NCBI GenBank assembly: GCA_934426255.1
Contig: CAKRYD010000026.1
Span: 1 to 32,968, forward strand
Source: an uncultured Bacteroidaceae bacterium
GTDB lineage: Bacteria; Bacteroidota; Bacteroidia; Bacteroidales; Bacteroidaceae
Direction: 5' to 3'
Length of the DNA stretch: 32,968 nt
Part shown: piece after piece, positions 16,236-24,133 of the stretch
Position numbering within the stretch: the first letter of the stretch is position 1
How the letters are laid out: each line of letters opens with the position of its first letter
Notes under the pieces: model-generated
What the model was told of the DNA's origin: nothing
The model's input: the letters and a program-made list of their open reading frames with translations, nothing else
Databases searched by the model: none
Position numbers and translations under genes: made by a program

Positions 16236-18065
16236 ATGACAAGAAAAGAAATAAAAGAGTTTTACGAAAAGCGTTTTCTTGACCTTTCGGAGAAGAGCCG
16301 GATGCTGAAGTGTAAAAATCGTTGGTTTGTTGCTGCGGAATTGTCGGCTTTTATTTTGGCATCGGCTTCTGCTGTGTATTATTTTACGGCAGGTCGTCAG
16401 CTGCTTTTTATATTGCTTGCGGCTTTGCTGTTCGTGCTATATTTTATTGTGCGATATGTAGATGTGAAAAACGGCAATACCATCAAGAGCTTGGATGCTC
16501 ATTGTGATGTGTATGCTAAGGAATTGGAATATATGTCCGGATGCTTTTCCGGTTTTGATGATGGCAGTCGTTATGTTGATTCGAAGCATCAATATTCGTT
16601 CGATATGGATTTGTTTGGACCGCAGTCTCTTTATAACCGTATCTGCCGCACTGTGACCAGCGGAGGAAGCGATAAGTTGGCAGCTCTGTTGAACAATTGC
16701 GCGTTGGAGCAAAGTAGGACGCAACGGAATGCTGCTTCAATTGATGCGCGCCGGAAGTCTGTGGATGAATTGGCCGGTATGGAAGAGTGGCGAACAAAGT
16801 TTCTCTCATTGAAACGCCAAGGAAAGATAGATACGGCTGCTATCGGTAATGTTATCGAAGCTGCCGGCCGAATGTCGGATTTTCGAACAACTGCAAGTGT
16901 GCCGGCTTTGATATGTGTGGCGGCATCCATCACTTTACTTGTCGTGCTATTGATTCTGTTCGTTTTCTTTAATTTGAATGTCGAGTTTGTGTTAGATTGG
17001 GTGTTTATACAAATGATGTTGAGTTTGCTGTTTAATGCAAGAGCCTTGCGTCAAATCAACAAATCTGTGAGCCGTCTTTGTGGCGAGATACAACCCTGCT
17101 TGTCGTTGATTGGCTTGATTTCGAAAACCAGTTTTGAAGCAGAAAACAACAAGGCGTGTGTCCGAATCCTGGCGCAGGGGGAAATATCGGCCGAAGATTC
17201 TTTTAAAGAGCTGAAAGGCATTCTTGATGCCTTGAATCGACGTGGAAACGTTTTGGCATTAATGCTTTTCAATGCAATATGCTGCAGCGATTTTTTCCTT
17301 GTGCGCCGTTATTTACGCTGGAAAGAAAAAAGCTTGTCTCAAATGGAGAAATGGCTTGATGTAGTGTGCGAAATGGATGCGCGTGTCTCTATGGCCACCT
17401 TTCGCTACAATGAGCCCGAAAGCGTTGCAGCAACCATTGTTGATGACGACAAGGTGATTTACGAAGCCAAGGGCATTTACCATCCTTTTTTGGGCGAGAA
17501 GGCCGTGTGCAATGACTTCAACATTGTGGATGGCAACTACTACATTATTACAGGAGCCAATATGGCAGGGAAAAGTACTTTTCTGCGTTCGTTGGGCGTG
17601 AATTATATTTTGGCCATGTGCGGTATGCCGGTTTTTGCAAGTAGTTTAAGGGTTTCAGTGTATGATTTGTTTAGCAGCATGCGTACAACAGACGATCTTG
17701 CACATGGCATCAGTTATTTCAATGCCGAGCTGTTGCGTCTTCGTGACCTTATAGACAATGTAAAGCACTCAGAACGGACCTTGATTATACTTGATGAAAT
17801 TTTGAAAGGAACCAATTCGTTGGACAAGCAAAACGGTTCGCGCATGTTTCTCGAGGCAATATCCAAGTTGCCTGTCAGCGGCATTATAGCGACTCACGAT
17901 TTGGAACTTTCAAAAATGGAGGATTGGTGTCCCGGCCGCTTTCACAATTATTGTTTTGAGATAAAACTTTCGGATGAAATCTCCTATACCTATAAGATAA
18001 CACCGGGCGTGGCGCAAAACCAAAACGCCTCTTATTTGCTGAAACGGATGCTCGATTTTAGTTGA
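16236..18065 (+). CDS. Membrane-anchored MutS-family ATPase
   Basis: The 609-residue protein ends in a clear MutS domain V ATPase. Walker A is GANMAGKST (440-448), then MRTTDDLAHGISYFNAEL, Walker B TLIILDE (515-521), LKGTNS, and ATHDLEL as the switch histidine. Upstream are a partial lever/clamp region and two hydrophobic pairs, at about 31-75 and 220-268, that look like membrane helices. The mismatch-recognition domain I with its Phe-x-Glu motif is absent, and so is the Smr nuclease domain of MutS2. It is therefore not classical MutS. Such short MutS-like proteins with membrane segments occur in Bacteroidetes, but their role is unknown; do not assume mismatch repair. cysS follows after 60 bases with its own promoter. 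Confidence 0.9.
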   Translation: MTRKEIKEFYEKRFLDLSEKSRMLKCKNRWFVAAELSAFILASASAVYYFTAGRQLLFILLAALLFVLYFIVRYVDVKNGNTIKSLDAHCDVYAKELEYMSGCFSGFDDGSRYVDSKHQYSFDMDLFGPQSLYNRICRTVTSGGSDKLAALLNNCALEQSRTQRNAASIDARRKSVDELAGMEEWRTKFLSLKRQGKIDTAAIGNVIEAAGRMSDFRTTASVPALICVAASITLLVVLLILFVFFNLNVEFVLDWVFIQMMLSLLFNARALRQINKSVSRLCGEIQPCLSLIGLISKTSFEAENNKACVRILAQGEISAEDSFKELKGILDALNRRGNVLALMLFNAICCSDFFLVRRYLRWKEKSLSQMEKWLDVVCEMDARVSMATFRYNEPESVAATIVDDDKVIYEAKGIYHPFLGEKAVCNDFNIVDGNYYIITGANMAGKSTFLRSLGVNYILAMCGMPVFASSLRVSVYDLFSSMRTTDDLAHGISYFNAELLRLRDLIDNVKHSERTLIILDEILKGTNSLDKQNGSRMFLEAISKLPVSGIIATHDLELSKMEDWCPGRFHNYCFEIKLSDEISYTYKITPGVAQNQNASYLLKRMLDFS

Positions 18066-18073
18066 TGTCTTTT

Positions 18074-18103
18074 TTCGCTTTCCGTCTAAAAGCCGTAACT
18101 TTG
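18074..18103 (+). promoter_or_regulatory. Probable cysS promoter
   Basis: TAACTTTG (18096-18103) is a clean -7 box, with TTCG at 18074-18077 as a near-match -33 element and an 18-base spacer. It predicts a leader of about 15 to 20 bases before the ATG at 18126. Confidence 0.55.
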
Positions 18104-18125
18104 CAGAGCTTAAATATATCACGGT

Positions 18126-19610
18126 ATGGAACAGAAGCTTTTGCTATATAATACGCTTTCGCGTACTAAGGAACTTTTCAAGCCCTTGCATGAAGGGCGT
18201 GTGGGCATGTATGTATGCGGCCCAACGGTTTATGGCGATGCCCATTTGGGTCATGCCCGTCCGGCCATAACGTTTGACTTGCTCTTCCGTTATCTGCGCT
18301 ATTTGGGCTACAAGGTACGCTATGTGAGAAATATTACCGATGTAGGGCATCTGGAGCATGATGCCGACGAAGGCGAGGACAAAATAGCCAAGAAAGCACG
18401 GTTGGAGCAGCTGGAACCCATGGAGGTGGCTCAATATTATACCAACCGGTTCCATGAAGCGATGGCTTCGCTCAATGTGTTGCCGCCAAGCATCGAACCG
18501 CTTGCCAGCGGCCACATCATCGAGCAAGAGCAACTGGTAAAGGAAATCCTGGACAACGGCTATGCTTACGAAAGCAACGGCAGCATCTACTTTGACGTGG
18601 AGAAATACAACAGGAAATACCACTACGGCATTCTTTCGCACCGCAACCTTGAAGACGTGATCAATCATTCGCGCGAGTTGGCCGGTGTGGGAGAAAAGCG
18701 CAATCAGGTGGATTTTGCTCTCTGGAAAAAGGCCGACCCGCAGCACATCATGCATTGGCCCAGTCCGTGGAGCGAAGGTTTTCCGGGCTGGCATTGCGAA
18801 TGCACGGCAATGGGGCGTAAGTACCTTGGCAATCATTTTGACATTCACGGCGGCGGCATGGATCTTGTTTTCCCGCATCATGAGTGCGAGATAGCTCAGG
18901 CTGTGGCAAGCCAGGGCGACCAAATGGTGCGCTATTGGCTGCACAACAACATGATTACCATTAACGGCCAAAAGATGGGCAAGAGCCTAAACAACTTCAT
19001 CACCCTGCAGCAGTTCTTTACCGGCAGCCATGATTCGCTCGATGAAGCCTATTCGCCGATGACCATACGTTTCTTTATCCTTCAGGCACACTATCGCAGC
19101 ACGGTTGATTTCAGCAATGATGCGCTGAAAGCCAGCCGCAAGGGATACCAACGCCTTATGGATTGTGTGGCAGCCTTGGAGCGCATAGAACCGTCAGCTG
19201 ATGGTACCATTACGACCGGCTTCACAGACGAGTTGCGCCAAAAGTGTTATGATGCTATGAATGATGATTTGAACTCCCCGATTCTGATAAGCCATCTTTT
19301 CGATGCCGGGCGTATAGTCAACCAAATTGCCGACAAACAGGCAACCATTACCCCCGATGCGCTTGCGGCTTTAAAAAAGATATATCATACATTCGTATTC
19401 GACATTCTTGGACTGAAAGCCGAGGCTGAAGGTAGCAGCCGACGCGAAGAAGCCTTCGGCCAGGCCGTTGACTTGCTGTTGCAGATACGTAGTCAGGCCA
19501 AAGCCTCCAAAGACTGGGCGACGAGCGACAAAATACGAGACCAGTTGGCCGCCTATGGATTTGAGGTTAAGGATACCAAAGACGGCGCAACTTGGAAATT
19601 GAACAAATAG
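18126..19610 (+). CDS. cysS: Cysteinyl-tRNA synthetase
   Basis: This class I synthetase attaches cysteine to tRNA-Cys in the cytoplasm. At 494 residues it is of usual length. The start motif is CGPTVYGDAHLGHARP with HLGH at 40-43 and C31 as the first zinc ligand. Further zinc-site residues lie in GWHCECTAM and FPHHECE. The KMSKS loop reads KMGKS (283-287), a common variant in this enzyme. The C-terminal helical domain recognises the anticodon stem. The gene converges with the SGNH hydrolase gene, the stop codons being 15 bases apart. Confidence 0.97.
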   Translation: MEQKLLLYNTLSRTKELFKPLHEGRVGMYVCGPTVYGDAHLGHARPAITFDLLFRYLRYLGYKVRYVRNITDVGHLEHDADEGEDKIAKKARLEQLEPMEVAQYYTNRFHEAMASLNVLPPSIEPLASGHIIEQEQLVKEILDNGYAYESNGSIYFDVEKYNRKYHYGILSHRNLEDVINHSRELAGVGEKRNQVDFALWKKADPQHIMHWPSPWSEGFPGWHCECTAMGRKYLGNHFDIHGGGMDLVFPHHECEIAQAVASQGDQMVRYWLHNNMITINGQKMGKSLNNFITLQQFFTGSHDSLDEAYSPMTIRFFILQAHYRSTVDFSNDALKASRKGYQRLMDCVAALERIEPSADGTITTGFTDELRQKCYDAMNDDLNSPILISHLFDAGRIVNQIADKQATITPDALAALKKIYHTFVFDILGLKAEAEGSSRREEAFGQAVDLLLQIRSQAKASKDWATSDKIRDQLAAYGFEVKDTKDGATWKLNK

Positions 19611-19625
19611 GGATTCGTCAGAGAC

Positions 19626-20465
19626 TTAATATTTGTAGGGCGTCCCTATAAAGGCGGCTTGTCTGAAATCGTCGGGATGTTGCTCGATGATGCGGTCGAT
19701 ATAGGTCATGAAAAGCCATGCCGTATATTCATATCCCATGGCATTCATATGGCCGCCTAGAAAGAAGCGGTTACGAAAATCCGTGCCCGGTTTGTAAAGC
19801 TTGTCCATGTCTTTTTCCAAATCAATAAGATAGACGCCCTTGAACTTTTCAGCCATTTTGCGAATCACATTGTTGTAATCGCCTCTTACCCGGCTTTCGG
19901 TTCTGCCCGGATCGGTTACTACAAAAATCTTGGAATCGGGTGAAATGCTGCGTATGCGCTGGATAATGCCGCCGTAGCACCCCGAGAAAGTATCCGCATT
20001 CTTGTTGAAATCATCCATGTCGATGTCTTTGTCGATTTGGCCCACCGGAATCTTCAGTCTTTGGTCGTTTACGCCTAAAGCTATGATGTAAGCTTGCTTT
20101 GGGCTCTGTTTAGCATCAATGTTGTGATTGTGATTTTTAGGAGAGTTCCAGAAATTGCGTATCCATCCCCGAGCCGTTTCTCCTCCTTGTGAATAATTGT
20201 CGCCTTTCACTCCCATGGCGGCGCACATGCGCTGTCCCCACGAGTATTCGTAAAGGTCGTGATAATGTTTTTTGCCTTTCTCGTCCCTGCTTTCATGTTC
20301 ACCGCTTGCCAGCGAATCGCCGATGAAGCCCCATGAATGAAAAATGTTGCAAAAGATGGGGCGGCGTGAAAGAATGGCTGTCAGATTGTCGGAATCAATA
20401 TTTTCACTTATTGCAAAAGGGGGCAAAGCCATGAAAAGTGTCATAAGGATAAATTTCAGTTTCAT
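19626..20465 (-). CDS. Secreted SGNH/GDSL-type hydrolase
   Basis: From the ATG at 20465 the product has 279 residues with a signal peptide (MKLKFILMTLFMALPPFAIS). An upstream ATG at 20612 would add 49 residues, but it lies before the -7 box and would bury the signal peptide, so it is rejected. The SGNH blocks are visible: GDSL with nucleophile S51 (block I), GxxN-type GG at about 94 (block II), GVND at 131-134 (block III), and GGHMNAMGY with H239 (block V). Members are lipases, acetyl-xylan esterases or other carbohydrate esterases. Export and neighbouring glycosidases favour a carbohydrate esterase, but the substrate is unknown. Confidence 0.88.
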   Translation of the reverse strand: MKLKFILMTLFMALPPFAISENIDSDNLTAILSRRPIFCNIFHSWGFIGDSLASGEHESRDEKGKKHYHDLYEYSWGQRMCAAMGVKGDNYSQGGETARGWIRNFWNSPKNHNHNIDAKQSPKQAYIIALGVNDQRLKIPVGQIDKDIDMDDFNKNADTFSGCYGGIIQRIRSISPDSKIFVVTDPGRTESRVRGDYNNVIRKMAEKFKGVYLIDLEKDMDKLYKPGTDFRNRFFLGGHMNAMGYEYTAWLFMTYIDRIIEQHPDDFRQAAFIGTPYKY

Positions 20466-20488
20466 TGTTCTGTGATTATTTCTTGCTG

Positions 20489-20496
20489 CAAAGGTA
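20489..20496 (-). promoter_or_regulatory. -7 box of the SGNH hydrolase gene
   Basis: The minus strand reads TACCTTTG (20496 to 20489), 24 bases before the start codon at 20465. No good -33 TTG is seen 18 to 21 bases upstream. It supports 20465 as the translation start. Confidence 0.5.
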
Positions 20497-20648
20497 CAGA
20501 TTTTGCTGTGTAAAACCGTCAGTAAAGGAAATATAATGCGCTGAAAGAATGCAAAGAACACTTGGCAAAAAAACTTGTTTCCAGGCTGTCTCATTAAAAA
20601 ATACTTAATCAAAGTGCTGCGTCATCATCCCTACGCGTATTTGTTGCA

Positions 20649-20677
20649 TTGATACATGGAACAAAATCGTAATTTTG
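20649..20677 (+). promoter_or_regulatory. Probable pckA promoter
   Basis: TAATTTTG (20670-20677) matches the -7 box, with TTG at 20649-20651 and an 18-base spacer. The predicted leader is about 50 bases. The promoter is divergent from that of the SGNH hydrolase gene. Confidence 0.6.
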
Positions 20678-20734
20678 TTGCGCTGCAAATAGTGCAGACC
20701 ATGACAGAAACATTTTAACCAAACATTCAAAGAT

Positions 20735-22339
20735 ATGCAAGCTAAAGATTTAGAAAAGTATGGTATCACCGGTGTCAAGGAGATACTCTACAATCCTTCC
20801 TATGAAGTATTGTTCAACGAAGAGACGCAAAAGGGCCTTACTGGATATGACAAAGGCCAGGAAACTGAGCTTGGTGCTATCAATGTTATGACCGGAGTAT
20901 ATACCGGCCGCTCCCCAAAAGACAAATTTATTGTCGATGACGAGAATTCCCACGATACAGTATGGTGGACTTCCGATGAATACAAGAACGACAACCACCG
21001 TGCTACAAAAGAAGCCTGGGCTGCCGTTAAGGAAATAGCCAAGAAAGAATTGTCCAACAAAAAGCTGTATGTAGTTGACGGCTTTTGCGGTGCCAATAAG
21101 GACACTCGTATGAAAGTGCGCTTTATCATGGAAGTGGCATGGCAGGCTCACTTTGTGACTAACATGTTTATTCGTCCAAAAAATCAGGAGGAATTCGATC
21201 AGGAACCCGACTTCATCGTATATAACGCTTCAAAAGCAAAAGTTGAGAATTACAAGGAACTCGGCTTGAACTCCGAGACTGCCGTAGTATTCAACGTAAC
21301 GACAAAGGAACAGGTAATCATCAACACTTGGTATGGTGGCGAAATGAAAAAAGGTATGTTCTCTATGATGAACTACTATTTGCCCCTCAAAGGCATTGCT
21401 TCCATGCACTGCTCTGCCAACTGCGATATGAACGGTGAAAACACCGCCATCTTCTTCGGTCTTTCTGGTACCGGCAAAACCACCCTTTCTACCGACCCCA
21501 AGCGCAAGCTCATCGGTGATGACGAACACGGTTGGGACGACAATGGTGTATTCAACTTCGAAGGCGGATGCTATGCCAAGGTAATCAACCTTGACAAGGA
21601 AAGCGAGCCCGATATCTACAATGCCATTCGTCGCGATGCTCTTTTGGAGAATGTGACAGTAGACAAAGACGGAAAAATTGACTTTGCTGACAAGAGCACG
21701 ACAGAAAACACACGTGTGTCTTACCCCATCTATCACATCAAGAACATCATGCGCCCCATTTCGGCTGCTCCTGCCGCCAAGCAAGTGATCTTCCTGAGTG
21801 CTGATGCTTTCGGAGTGCTTCCTCCTGTATCTATCCTTACTCCCGAGCAAACAAAATACTATTTCCTCTCGGGCTTTACCGCTAAATTGGCCGGTACAGA
21901 GCGCGGCATCACAGAGCCGACTCCTACATTCTCTGCATGCTTCGGTCAGGCATTCCTTGAACTGCATCCTACCAAGTATGCTGAAGAATTAGTCAAGAGA
22001 ATGGAGCAGAGCGGTGCCAAGGCATATTTGGTCAACACCGGTTGGAACGGTACAGGCAAGCGTATCTCTATCCGCGATACCCGTGGCATCATTGATGCAA
22101 TCCTTGACGGCAGCATCAACAAGGCACCGACAAAGACCATTCCGATGTTCAACTTCGAAGTTCCTACAGAACTGCCCGGTGTAGATCCGAAGATTCTTGA
22201 TCCGCGCGATACATATGCAGATCCTGCACAGTGGGAAGAAAAAGCCAAAGATTTGGCAGCGCGCTTCATCAAGAACTTCAACAAATACGAGAAAAACGAA
22301 GCCGGCAAAGCTCTCGTAGCTGCTGGTCCAAAGCTCTAA
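20735..22339 (+). CDS. pckA: Phosphoenolpyruvate carboxykinase (ATP)
   Basis: This cytoplasmic enzyme interconverts oxaloacetate plus ATP and phosphoenolpyruvate plus CO2. In succinate-forming Bacteroidales it typically runs toward oxaloacetate, fixing CO2 and making ATP. At 534 residues it has the length of the ATP-type family. GRSPKDKFIV near residue 58, GLSGTGKTTLS (242-252, the kinase-1a P-loop), IGDDEHGWDD and FNFEGGCYAK (metal and oxaloacetate site), and NTGWNGTG near the C terminus are all present. Codon use looks optimised and even, fitting high expression. It is a single gene between its own promoter and an intrinsic terminator. Confidence 0.98.
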   Translation: MQAKDLEKYGITGVKEILYNPSYEVLFNEETQKGLTGYDKGQETELGAINVMTGVYTGRSPKDKFIVDDENSHDTVWWTSDEYKNDNHRATKEAWAAVKEIAKKELSNKKLYVVDGFCGANKDTRMKVRFIMEVAWQAHFVTNMFIRPKNQEEFDQEPDFIVYNASKAKVENYKELGLNSETAVVFNVTTKEQVIINTWYGGEMKKGMFSMMNYYLPLKGIASMHCSANCDMNGENTAIFFGLSGTGKTTLSTDPKRKLIGDDEHGWDDNGVFNFEGGCYAKVINLDKESEPDIYNAIRRDALLENVTVDKDGKIDFADKSTTENTRVSYPIYHIKNIMRPISAAPAAKQVIFLSADAFGVLPPVSILTPEQTKYYFLSGFTAKLAGTERGITEPTPTFSACFGQAFLELHPTKYAEELVKRMEQSGAKAYLVNTGWNGTGKRISIRDTRGIIDAILDGSINKAPTKTIPMFNFEVPTELPGVDPKILDPRDTYADPAQWEEKAKDLAARFIKNFNKYEKNEAGKALVAAGPKL

Positions 22340-22361
22340 AAAAGTTTGTTCATTCTGTTTT

Positions 22362-22396
22362 GGGAGTTGTTTCATTATGGAACAGCTCCCTTTTTT
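22362..22396 (+). terminator. Intrinsic terminator after pckA
   Basis: GGGAGTTGTT (22362-22371) pairs with AACAGCTCCC (22381-22390) in a 10-base-pair stem with one G-T pair and a 9-base loop, followed directly by six T residues (22391-22396). It begins 23 bases after the pckA stop. Confidence 0.9.
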
Positions 22397-22439
22397 GTAA
22401 ATAAAAGCCGACAAATAATCATATTTTTTTGCGGATAAA

Positions 22440-22471
22440 TTTGCGCGGAAGTGGAAAACTTTTTAAATTTG
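22440..22471 (+). promoter_or_regulatory. Strong Bacteroidetes promoter upstream of the structured region
   Basis: TTTG (22440-22443), a 20-base spacer and TAAATTTG (22464-22471) fit the consensus almost perfectly. A second TAAATTTG overlaps the -33 element (22436-22443). Transcription should start near 22478. No other good promoter is visible before the FHA gene at 22915. Confidence 0.7.
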
Positions 22472-22477
22472 CAGAGT

Positions 22478-22846
22478 TCCATGCTGATATTCTTCAGTTG
22501 AGAGGGGTAAGGGAGGTGTGGGGCACATATCAATGTGAGAAAGCGTTTACTACGTTAAGTGTTGACATTCTGAAACTTCACAACTTTCAAAGAAAATCCC
22601 GTCAAAACTTTGCAAGGTAGATGCCTTCGTGGTACTTAACTGTAATGGCTGAGAGTGAGCCACTATGGAGTTGATACGTAGCATTGCGTAAGCAGTGCTA
22701 CGTTCACTTCATAAGAGTGACACACCTTCTTCATTAAAGTATAAATATGGCGTGGGCTCTGTGTTGCTCGTTCTACGGGATTAGGTTATGTGAAGGCCTC
22801 AGAATGTTGGGACGTGTAACGGGTGGATTCCCCACGCTCTTCTTTT
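22478..22846 (+). ncRNA. Candidate structured RNA or long leader
   Basis: No protein gene is convincing here, but the plus strand holds a series of hairpins. These are CACAT/ATGTG (22524-22537), GGCT/AGCC (22647-22661), a perfect 12-base-pair stem closed by a GTAA tetraloop (22676-22703, one T-G pair), TCACT/AGTGA (22704-22720), and a long hairpin. In the long hairpin GCGTGGG (22750-22756) pairs with CCCACGC (22831-22837), with an inner CTCGTT/AACGGG helix (22767-22772 with 22818-22823), and a T-rich tract follows. The region starts at a strong promoter and ends in something terminator-like, so an independent RNA of about 370 bases is possible. The alternative is a 5' leader of the downstream operon. 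It lacks the RNase P, tmRNA and SRP RNA motifs; a 6S-type RNA cannot be excluded. Confidence 0.45.
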
Positions 22847-22873
22847 GTTATGTGAAAGTAAATAGTTAAGTCA

Positions 22874-22909
22874 GGTTCGGGGAATGCTTGTCGAGTGATA
22901 TTCTGAACC
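22874..22909 (+). promoter_or_regulatory. Hairpin just before the first FHA gene
   Basis: GGTTC (22874-22878) pairs with GAACC (22905-22909), with an inner GAAT/ATTC helix. It ends 5 bases before the GTG start at 22915 and has no following T run, so it is more likely a translational control element than a terminator. Confidence 0.4.
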
Positions 22910-22914
22910 GAGAA

Positions 22915-23562
22915 GTGAAAGTTTTTGAAATAGGAAAGACGGGAAATCAGCCCTTTCCTATCAATGGAGAAAGAGTCAGTGCTAAACATGCGCGTGTCAC
23001 CATTGATGAAGCGGGCAGATGGATACTTGAGGATTTATGTTCCACCAACGGCACGTACGTTTACGATGACGCGGGCAAGCTGGTGCGTGTCGGCCGTAAG
23101 GAGATACAAGAATTTACCCGTATAGTGCTTTCCGATACTACGCCGATGGGAGCTTCGTTTTATGCCCATCACTTATTGGAAAATGATACAAACGACTATC
23201 GTGCTGAATTTCGTTTCTTGATTGAAAAGTTTGGTCGGCTTCATTCCGAGCGGAGCCGGCTGGAGAAACAAATCAAGGATCGTCGTCTGTTGCTTAACTT
23301 TATTCCCGGAACCGTATCGTGCTTCTTTGGGTTGACAGTCCGCATCTTTTTCCCAGACGAGATGATGCTGTTGATCGGTTCCATGTCGGCCATGACAACT
23401 GTGCTTAGCTTACTGGTGGCATGGATTAACAACAAAGACGAACGTCTTCAAGAGCTTTCCTGCCGCATGCAACATCTTTTGGCCTGTCCTAAATGCGGAC
23501 GACCTTTGTCAGAATATGATTTTGCCAACCAGCAGTGTCCGGCTTGCAAGTCTCATGCTTGA
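22915..23562 (+). CDS. FHA-domain membrane protein with C-terminal zinc ribbon
   Basis: Numbered from the GTG at 22915 (215 residues), the order is an FHA domain (2-85), a charged helical or coiled-coil stretch (95-125), two membrane helices (about 128-146 and 150-171), and a zinc ribbon with CPKC (191-194) and CPAC (208-211). The FHA signature is intact: IGKTG, SAKHA (S22, H25) and STNGTYV (43-49), so it should bind phosphothreonine peptides. Both ends are predicted cytoplasmic. An in-frame TTG at 22888 would add nine residues but lies inside a hairpin; GTG directly before the first FHA strand is preferred. The kinase encoded two genes later is the obvious source of the phosphorylated ligand. 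Confidence 0.85.
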   Translation: MKVFEIGKTGNQPFPINGERVSAKHARVTIDEAGRWILEDLCSTNGTYVYDDAGKLVRVGRKEIQEFTRIVLSDTTPMGASFYAHHLLENDTNDYRAEFRFLIEKFGRLHSERSRLEKQIKDRRLLLNFIPGTVSCFFGLTVRIFFPDEMMLLIGSMSAMTTVLSLLVAWINNKDERLQELSCRMQHLLACPKCGRPLSEYDFANQQCPACKSHA

Positions 23563-23578
23563 CCTTATATATAAGAAG

Positions 23579-24130
23579 ATGAAAGAAGAAAAAGACATAT
23601 TAGCCTGCATCTGTCCTCATTGCCATGCAACGCTCAAGATAGCTAAGCCACAAAAAGCCGGCAAGTACAAACTACGGTGCCGTCAATGTGACAAGCCTTT
23701 TGCTGTCAGCATTCCTCCCGATGCGAGTCATCCTCAAACTGTTGACGGCAGTGATTCTGTACAGGCTAAGCCTGTACATGCCGAAGTCAATCGCAAGTTT
23801 CTGGCCATTGGCGGTTTGATAGAGAAAAAGAAAGGTTTTTTTCATCGTTCCGCTCTTCATCCTTTGAAAGTCGGTTTGCAGTATATCGGCCGCAAGGACA
23901 CCTTGATGCCTTCCGACATCATGCTCAGCGACCCCACAGTTAGCCGCCGATCAGTCTCTGTCAATGTGGTCAAAGCATCCGACAACGATGTGCCGCAATA
24001 TCTTCTGACCGTCTTGAGGGCAAAAAATCCCGTCATGGTTGACAATCTTCCGGTTAAAGAGGGCGAGTCGGTCTATTTGTCCATCGGTTCCGCGCTCGTC
24101 TTGGGCCAAACCACATTAATCCTGCAATAA
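23579..24130 (+). CDS. Zinc ribbon plus FHA-like protein
   Basis: From the ATG at 23579 the product has 183 residues. Residues 10-40 form a zinc ribbon with CPHC (12-15) and CRQC (34-37), of the MJ0042 type. A linker follows, then an FHA-like domain (about 97-183) with YIGRKDT, DIMLSDPTVSRRSV and a C-terminal strand GQTTLIL. The SxxH histidine is replaced (SRRS, 122-125) and the NG turn reads MVDN, so phosphopeptide binding may be lost or altered. No membrane segment or signal is seen, so it should be cytoplasmic. It lies 16 bases after the first FHA gene and 3 before the kinase gene. A longer frame open from 23516 overlaps the upstream gene and adds no recognisable sequence. Confidence 0.85.
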   Translation: MKEEKDILACICPHCHATLKIAKPQKAGKYKLRCRQCDKPFAVSIPPDASHPQTVDGSDSVQAKPVHAEVNRKFLAIGGLIEKKKGFFHRSALHPLKVGLQYIGRKDTLMPSDIMLSDPTVSRRSVSVNVVKASDNDVPQYLLTVLRAKNPVMVDNLPVKEGESVYLSIGSALVLGQTTLILQ

Positions 24131-24133
24131 TCT

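Noticed and set aside
22429..22620. 63-codon open frame after the pckA terminator
   Set aside because: Its start lies upstream of the predicted transcription start and it overlaps the promoter, so it is probably not translated.
22478..22846. RNase P RNA, tmRNA or SRP RNA
   Set aside because: The size suits the first two, but the conserved GAGGAAAGTCC core, the tag-peptide frame with a tRNA-like end, and the SRP GGAAG-loop motif are all absent.
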